A program made the translations under genes and the position numbers. Positions 42,773 to 47,681 of a DNA stretch of 47,681 nt are shown here, piece after piece. Where the stretch lies: positions 1-47,681 of the forward strand of contig NZ_JADWYO010000052.1 in the NCBI RefSeq assembly GCF_022414595.1, read 5' to 3'. Every line of letters begins with the position of its first letter. Position 1 is the first letter of the stretch. Source of the DNA: Streptomyces sp. MUM 203J. Its GTDB lineage: Bacteria > Actinomycetota > Actinomycetes > Streptomycetales > Streptomycetaceae. The notes under the pieces are model-generated. The model was not told the DNA's origin. It saw only the letters and a list, made by a program, of their open reading frames with translations, and made no database searches.

Positions 42773-44311
42773 TCAGCCCGTCGGGCTGAGGCCCTTGCCG
42801 CGCAGCCAGGCCTCCGGGTCGATGGCGGCTCCGCCGCCGGGGCGGACCTCGAAGTGGAGGTGGGGGCCCGTGGAGTTGCCGGAGCTGCCGGAGTAGGCGA
42901 TGACATCGCCCGCCTTGACCGGTCCCGAGCGGATCTTCGCGCTGCTGAGGTGGCAGTACCAGGTCTCGGTGCCGTCGGCGGCGGTCACGATGACCATGTT
43001 CCCGTACGCGCTGTTCCACTGCGTCCGTACGGTGCCGTCCGTCGCCGCCTTCACGGGTGTGCCGTACTGGACGGGGAAGTCGATGCCGGTGTGCAGGGAC
43101 ATCCAGTTGATGCCGGACTGACCGTACCGGGCGCTGAGCCTGTGCAGGTCGACGGGGACGGCGAACTTCGGGCGCATCGCCTCGCGTCGCGCGGCCTCCT
43201 CGGCTCGCTTCTTGCGCTCGGCCTCCTGGCGTTCCTTGAGGTCGATGCGCTCCTGGGTGCGGCTGGCGCGGTCACCGAAGTCGCGGGCGCCGTTGTCGAG
43301 AGCCAGAAGCTGGGTGTCCAGGGCCTTGTTGGCGACGTCGGGTTTCACGGCGGTCGGGCTGTCCGCCGCGACCGTCGAGGGCTCCTCCTTCTTCGGAGCC
43401 CCGCCGGTCAGGCCGCTCACCGAGGCGGCGGCGATGCCGGCCACGCCCATGACGCACGCCGACGGCACGGCCACGGTCAGCAGCGCGGACCGTTTGGCGG
43501 GAGTGCGGCGTCGTCCCCGGCTGCCGGCTGCGCGGCGGGTCGGCCGGGCGGCGGGCTCGCGGGGCGGGGACCCGGCGGTGATGACGGGCTCTCCCTCGTA
43601 GGGGTCCTCCTCGTAGGACTCCTCCTCGGAACCGCCCTCAGGGTGCCCCCCCTCAAGATGGCCGGCCGCCGGGTCGCCGTCGAAGCCGCCCTCGAACTCG
43701 GCGACGGGGCCGTCCGGTTCGGAGAGGTCCGCGTCCGCCTGCTCGGGTTCCGGCATCTCGGAGTCCGGTGTTTCGGCGCCGGTCTCCGAGATGCCCTGCA
43801 TGTCGGCGGACGCGTAGTCGTACTGCTCCGGGACGAACGGTTCGTGCGTGTCGTGCGCGGGGCCGGCCTCGCCGGGAGCGTCGGCCGTGTCGGCGGCGTA
43901 AGCCCAGGCCGTGGCGTCGTAGGCGCCGGTCTCAAGCCCGCCGGTGTACCACTGGCCGGTCGCGTCGTACCCGGAGGTCGTGGCGAACTGCTGCGAGGCA
44001 TCGGCCTGTTGGGCGTCGTGGGCCTGGTTCCAGGCGTTCGCGTCCCACTGGCCGGTGTAGGCGGTGGAGTCCCACTGCTGGTCGGCGGCCGGGTTCCATG
44101 CGGTGGAGTCGTACTGCCCGCTGTGTCCGGGGTCGTAATAGCCGCTGTGTGAAGCGGAGTCGTCGAGCGTCGTGTAGGAACCGGTGCCGTAGGCCCCGGC
44201 GTCGTACGTTCCGGTGGCGTACGCCCCGGTCTCGTACGTGCCCGTGTGGTGGCTGCCCGTGGCGTAAGTGCTGTCACCGGTGTAGCCGGCGTGGGGGTGC
44301 TGGTCGTTCAC
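42773..44311 (-). CDS. Membrane-anchored M23 (LytM) peptidase with long cytoplasmic tail
   Basis: 512 residues from GTG44311. The first 270 residues, before the only transmembrane helix (about 275-300), are unusual: many repeats such as TGSHHTGTYETGAYATGTYD and AWNPAAD, then a highly acidic Glu/Asp/Pro stretch. With a single inward N-terminus this part lies in the cytoplasm. Outside, a charged coiled coil (SRTQERIDLKERQEAERKKR) leads to the M23 domain, which has all zinc ligands: His407 and Asp411 (HTGIDF) and His484-x-His486 (PHLHFEV). It should be an active peptidoglycan endopeptidase. The Thr/Tyr-rich tail could be a target of Ser/Thr kinases; that is inference. Confidence 0.9.
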   Translation of the reverse strand: MNDQHPHAGYTGDSTYATGSHHTGTYETGAYATGTYDAGAYGTGSYTTLDDSASHSGYYDPGHSGQYDSTAWNPAADQQWDSTAYTGQWDANAWNQAHDAQQADASQQFATTSGYDATGQWYTGGLETGAYDATAWAYAADTADAPGEAGPAHDTHEPFVPEQYDYASADMQGISETGAETPDSEMPEPEQADADLSEPDGPVAEFEGGFDGDPAAGHLEGGHPEGGSEEESYEEDPYEGEPVITAGSPPREPAARPTRRAAGSRGRRRTPAKRSALLTVAVPSACVMGVAGIAAASVSGLTGGAPKKEEPSTVAADSPTAVKPDVANKALDTQLLALDNGARDFGDRASRTQERIDLKERQEAERKKRAEEAARREAMRPKFAVPVDLHRLSARYGQSGINWMSLHTGIDFPVQYGTPVKAATDGTVRTQWNSAYGNMVIVTAADGTETWYCHLSSAKIRSGPVKAGDVIAYSGSSGNSTGPHLHFEVRPGGGAAIDPEAWLRGKGLSPTG

Positions 44312-44535
44312 CAACTTCTCTCTCGCCTCGGCAGCAGGACAAGGTCTGGGCACGGCCCCCGGAGGACGCCCCAGAGGGGGAAGCAGTGGGCGCGACTGTA
44401 CCCGGCGGTACGCGCAACCGACAATCTTCCGCCGGTTTTGCGCCCTGCGGAAACGGGCATTCGGCCGCCTTTCGGCGGAGCGCACACGGAGCCTTGGCGG
44501 TACGTTCGAAGCGTGTTCGATAAATGGCGGCGTCT

Positions 44536-45357
44536 TTACGCCACGGACACGGAAGCGGAACCTCCACCCAGGGCCGTGGACGGCCCTGCCAGCTCCTCCT
44601 GGACACGGGCGGTCACCGCGGGGTGGACCGGCAGCGCGAGATGGCCGATTCCGGTCACCCGGACCGGCACGGCCAGCAGGTCGGGATGGTTCAGGCACGC
44701 GGTCTCGGCCGGGGCCATCCATGGGTCCAGCTCGCTCCAGAACGTGACGAAGCGGGTGCGGCAGCCGGGCGCCGGCGCGTCCAGCTCGCGCAGGAGGCGG
44801 GAGCCGGGCCGTATCTGGCGCACGAGCGGGTGCAGGTCACCGAGGAGCGGCACGGCGGACGTGCCGTGGTGCGGGGTGCCGAGGGTGATCACCGTACGGA
44901 CGTGCCGCTCGCCGCCGAGCCGCTGCACGTAATAGCGGGCGACCAGGCCGCCGAGGCTGTGTCCGACCAGGTCCACCCGGGTGTGTCCGGTGCGGGCGCG
45001 GACGTCCTCGACATGGCGGGCGAGCTGTTCGGCGGCGGTACGGAGGTCCCGGGTGAAGGGGGAGTAGTTGAGTGCCTCGACCCGCCGCCCGGCCCCGGAG
45101 AGAGTACGGCGCAGGAGGACGAAGGCGGACCGGTTGTCGACGAACCCGTGCAGCAGGACGACGGGCGGGGGTGCCGGCCGCGGGATACCGGGCCCCGGGG
45201 CGCCGGGCCCTGGGGGCGGCGGCCCGGCCGGGGCGTGGCGCTCCTGGGTCACCCCGGTGGGGTAGAGGAGCAGGTGAAACGCGAGGACGGTCAGCTCCAG
45301 GACGGCCGCCTTGGCCGGGGGGAGGTGTGAGGGCAGCGCGAGAAGCGGGGCTGGCAT
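44536..45357 (-). CDS. Membrane-attached alpha/beta-hydrolase lipase
   Basis: 273 residues from ATG45357, with AGGAGG upstream. An uncleaved-looking hydrophobic N-terminus (AAVLELTVLAFHLLLYPTGV) and Pro/Gly linker precede the hydrolase domain: oxyanion-type VVLLHGFVDN, nucleophile Ser134 in GHSLGG, Asp211 in SELDPWM and His239 in GIGHLAL. This is the family of triacylglycerol lipases/esterases related to LipA-type actinobacterial enzymes. It probably acts at the outer face of the membrane on lipid esters. An inverted repeat GGCATACGG/CCGTATGCC stands just upstream at 45379-45413. Confidence 0.9.
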   Translation of the reverse strand: MPAPLLALPSHLPPAKAAVLELTVLAFHLLLYPTGVTQERHAPAGPPPPGPGAPGPGIPRPAPPPVVLLHGFVDNRSAFVLLRRTLSGAGRRVEALNYSPFTRDLRTAAEQLARHVEDVRARTGHTRVDLVGHSLGGLVARYYVQRLGGERHVRTVITLGTPHHGTSAVPLLGDLHPLVRQIRPGSRLLRELDAPAPGCRTRFVTFWSELDPWMAPAETACLNHPDLLAVPVRVTGIGHLALPVHPAVTARVQEELAGPSTALGGGSASVSVA

Positions 45358-45687
45358 GGGCGGACCTCCTGGGCGAACGGCATACGGAGGGCGGCTCCGA
45401 CCCCCCGTATGCCCTCAGGCGGCGCCGGTGACGAGGGGTGGGGATCGGTCGTACCGCCGTGCCATGCGGCTGATGGCACGGGGATACGCCGACCTCGTCA
45501 CGGCTCCTTTGTGCGTTCGCCCCGACGGTGCCTGGGCCCGCCGTATCGGGTGCGACGCCGAGCGAACATGTCCACGTGTGATTTCCCCCTCCCTCACCAC
45601 CGCGAAACTGTCGGGTGCGGGATGCTGTAGATAACGTTCGTTCACCTCCCCGGCGCTCAAGTACGGGGGACGCATCTGGAGGCAGTG
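45358..45687. other. Divergent gap between lipase and icmB
   Basis: 330 bases. It contains the inverted repeat GGCATACGG/CCGTATGCC (45379-45413) on the lipase side, and an A/T-rich patch with TAGATA about 60 bases before icmB that could be a -10. An open frame in the middle lacks a ribosome site. No cobalamin riboswitch was recognised. Confidence 0.5.
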
Positions 45688-46101
45688 ATGGGTGTGACCG
45701 GTCCGATCCGTGTGGTGGTCGCGAAGCCGGGGCTCGACGGCCATGATCGCGGCGCGAAGGTGATCGCGCGGGCGCTGCGGGACGCCGGTATGGAGGTGAT
45801 CTACACCGGTCTGCACCAGACGCCCGAGCAGGTCGTCGACACCGCGATCCAGGAGGACGCGGACGCGATCGGTCTGTCGATCCTCTCGGGTGCGCACAAC
45901 ACGCTGTTCGCCAAGGTCATCGAGCTGCTCAAGGAGCGGGACGCGGAGGACATCCTGGTCTTCGGCGGCGGGATCATTCCGGAGGCGGACATCGCACCGC
46001 TGAAGGAGAAGGGCGTGGCGGAGATCTTCACGCCCGGGGCGACGACGGCGTCCATCGTCGACTGGGTCAACGCGAACGTCCGCCACCCGGCTGAGGCGTG
46101 A
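45688..46101 (+). CDS. icmB: Isobutyryl-CoA mutase small subunit, cobalamin-binding
   Basis: 137 residues from ATG45688 behind TGGAGG. It is a free-standing B12-binding domain: DGHDRG holds the Asp17-x-His19-x-x-Gly22 motif that ligates cobalt, followed by LSILSGAHNTLF and the FGGGIIP loop. Size and sequence match the small subunit of Streptomyces isobutyryl-CoA mutase, which with the large subunit interconverts isobutyryl-CoA and n-butyryl-CoA and feeds valine-derived units into fatty-acid and polyketide pathways. The catalytic large subunit is not in this window, as expected from other Streptomyces, where the genes are unlinked. Confidence 0.93.
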   Translation: MGVTGPIRVVVAKPGLDGHDRGAKVIARALRDAGMEVIYTGLHQTPEQVVDTAIQEDADAIGLSILSGAHNTLFAKVIELLKERDAEDILVFGGGIIPEADIAPLKEKGVAEIFTPGATTASIVDWVNANVRHPAEA

Positions 46102-46119
46102 ACCTGCCGGGGCGCCGCC

Positions 46120-46221
46120 CGGGGCTGTGCCCCGACCCCCCGAGCGGGTTCGCCGCGCGGGCCTCGTTCCCCCTGCCCGCGCTCCCCGAGCGCCGGACGG
46201 GCTGACCGCCGGCCCGTCCGG
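46120..46221. terminator. Hairpins between icmB and the converging gene
   Basis: CGGGGC/GCCCCG (46120-46134) and a perfect CCGGACGGGC / GCCCGTCCGG (46193-46202 and 46212-46221). They lie between two converging genes. Confidence 0.65.
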
Positions 46222-46334
46222 GCGTACCCCCTCCGGGTGAGCTTGCGGACAGGCGGCGAAGGCGCGACAGCGAGGCCCGGGAGCGGCAGCACCCGGCTCC
46301 GGCAGGGGCGGGCCGGGGGAAACCGCCTGAGGCG

Positions 46335-47681
46335 CTACGGCGCCAGTTCCGCGTGCATCGCCGCGCGTAGCCGCAGCGTGGAGACGAGGCGCTGGAACGC
46401 CTCGCTCCAGTAGGTGTCCGCGCCGGACGCCCTCGCGCCGGACGCGGACGTCAACGGGGCGAGACGGTCCGCTTCGGCCGGGTCCAGGCAGCGCTCGGCC
46501 AGGCCCATGACCCCGCTGAAACTCCAGGGATAGCTTCCCGCGTCCCGTGCGTCGTCGAGCGCGTCGGCCACCGCCCGCCCCAGCGCCCGGGACCACGGCA
46601 CCGCACATGCCCCCAGCAGCTGGAACGCCTCCGACAGTCCGTTCCCCGCGATGAACTCCGCCACCCACGCGGCCCGTTCCTCCTCCGGCAGAGTGGAGAG
46701 CAGCGCCGACCGCTCGGCCGGGGACGACGCCGGGCCCAGCAGTGCCCGCGCCCACTGCGGGTCCCGCTGCCGGACCGCCGCACGGCACCACGCCGTGTGC
46801 AGTTCGGCCCGCCAGCCGTCGGCGACCGGCAGCGCGACGATCTCCTCGGCCGGACGTCCCCCGAACCGCTCCCGCCACACCGCGAGCGGCGCCGCCTCCA
46901 CGAGCTGCCCCAGCCACCACGAGCGGCGGCCGCGCCCGGCGGGCGGGTTCTGGACGACACCGTCACGCTGCATGCCCGCGTCGCACTCGTGCGGCGCCTC
47001 CACCGCGACGGTCACGTCGGTCCCCGTGCGGTCCAGACCCACGCAGGTCGCGGCACGCTCGGCCATGCGCGCCGCGAACGCCGACGCGGGGAGCGCCGAC
47101 AGCAGCTCCGCCGCCGTGGACCGTACGTTCCGGCTGCGGTCCGACAGGGCCCGCTCCAGGAACGCCTCGTCGGCCCCGGACAGCCCGGTCCGCAGCGCGT
47201 CCAGGAACATCAGCCGGTCCTCGGCCCGTTCGGTGCCCCACGTCGAGCCCAGCAGGTCCCGCGCCGCCGCCGGATCATGCGCCCTTACGGTCGCCAGGGC
47301 GGCGACCCGCTCCGCGAACAGGCCCTCCTCCCACAGGCGTCGTACGGCTCCGCTGTCGGCCGGGTCGGGAACCGCTCCGCCCCCGTGGCCGCCGCGCAGG
47401 GCGAACTTCCACTCCGGGTTGAACCGCGCCAGCCACAGGGCGCGCGGCCCGGCGAAGGCCAGCACCTGTGGCCGCAGGTCCGTGCGGCCGCGGGCGGCGT
47501 CCAGCAGTGCGGGCAGCGCGGCTGCGGGCGCGCGGTAGCCGTACCCGTTCGCGGCGGCCAGCCACTGCGGCAGAAGCTCGGTGAGGTCCGGCGCGGTGCC
47601 CCGGCGGCCCCCGCCGTGCCCCGCGCCGGCCCGGTCGGCCAGCAGGTGGGTGAGCCGTCTCCGGGCCGCCTCGGGCAGCGG
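46335..47681 (-). CDS. DUF5691-like helical protein, 5' end beyond the window
   Basis: The frame is open from the right edge (codon 47681-47679) to the stop at 46335: 448 residues, N-terminus missing. An internal GTG at 47465 is not the real start, because the upstream part is well-formed (LTELLPQWLAAANGYGYRAP, RTDLRPQ) and continuous with AGPRALWLARFNPEWKFAL. The protein is Ala/Leu/Arg-rich and helical, like HEAT-type repeats. It resembles the DUF5691 family, which in Streptomyces stands beside MoxR-type ATPase and VWA genes; those would be to the right of this window. Function unknown. Confidence 0.8.
   Translation of the reverse strand, partial: PLPEAARRRLTHLLADRAGAGHGGGRRGTAPDLTELLPQWLAAANGYGYRAPAAALPALLDAARGRTDLRPQVLAFAGPRALWLARFNPEWKFALRGGHGGGAVPDPADSGAVRRLWEEGLFAERVAALATVRAHDPAAARDLLGSTWGTERAEDRLMFLDALRTGLSGADEAFLERALSDRSRNVRSTAAELLSALPASAFAARMAERAATCVGLDRTGTDVTVAVEAPHECDAGMQRDGVVQNPPAGRGRRSWWLGQLVEAAPLAVWRERFGGRPAEEIVALPVADGWRAELHTAWCRAAVRQRDPQWARALLGPASSPAERSALLSTLPEEERAAWVAEFIAGNGLSEAFQLLGACAVPWSRALGRAVADALDDARDAGSYPWSFSGVMGLAERCLDPAEADRLAPLTSASGARASGADTYWSEAFQRLVSTLRLRAAMHAELAP

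Noticed and set aside
45471..45634. Small open frame between lipase and icmB
   Set aside because: No ribosome site, unusual Cys/Arg-rich composition, and it lies where promoters for both flanking genes are expected.
45688..46101. Methylmalonyl-CoA mutase fragment (pseudogene)
   Set aside because: The product has the full length of a free-standing isobutyryl-CoA mutase small subunit with its own start and ribosome site, so it is not a broken large subunit.

Overview
The window is very GC-rich, with coding frames almost always G or C at the third codon position. It carries an icmB-type cobalamin subunit, an LAXTG surface protein, Ser/Thr kinases with extracellular domains, PspC two-component genes and a large RHS protein. 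This points to a Streptomyces-type actinomycete chromosome, and the arrangement around guaA resembles that of other actinobacteria. No replicon origin, insertion sequence, CRISPR array, rRNA or tRNA was seen.

Layout. 1-8.3 kb: four tandem protein-kinase genes; the second is a pseudokinase, and three share an extracellular C-terminal module. 8.4-11.9 kb: a succinic-semialdehyde-dehydrogenase-like ALDH followed by a cholesterol-oxidase-like GMC flavoprotein, closed by a bidirectional terminator. 12.0-13.1 kb (minus): an acidic LAETG wall-anchored protein. 13.4-24.3 kb: a secreted LamG protein, a 2170-residue RHS polymorphic toxin, and a small lipoprotein that is the probable immunity protein. 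The last 1.3 kb of this block is clearly lower in GC. 24.4-26.2 kb: an XRE regulator and two tiny cysteine-motif proteins. 26.5-29.1 kb: a lipoprotein, then a minus-strand operon of three overlapping genes of unknown function.

29.8-36.7 kb: chorismate mutase (minus), preceded by what looks like a complete translation-coupled attenuator; guaA (plus); a DoxX membrane protein; and a divergent PspC locus (PspC membrane protein, PspC-fused histidine kinase, NarL-type regulator) that resembles the corynebacterial EsrISR envelope-stress system. 36.7-45.4 kb: cell-wall enzymes (an intact NlpC/P60 protein, a second NlpC/P60 protein that has lost catalytic residues, and an M23 LytM peptidase) interleaved with a small membrane protein, the PcrA/UvrD helicase and a membrane-attached lipase. 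45.7-47.7 kb: icmB and a DUF5691-like gene running off the right edge.

The strongest candidates for something undescribed are: (1) the 24-codon leader peptide, antiterminator and terminator ahead of chorismate mutase; (2) the RHS tip and lipoprotein pair; (3) the pseudokinase with a His/Asp repeat inside the kinase cluster; (4) the NlpC/P60 paralogue lacking its catalytic Cys and His, close to an intact one.
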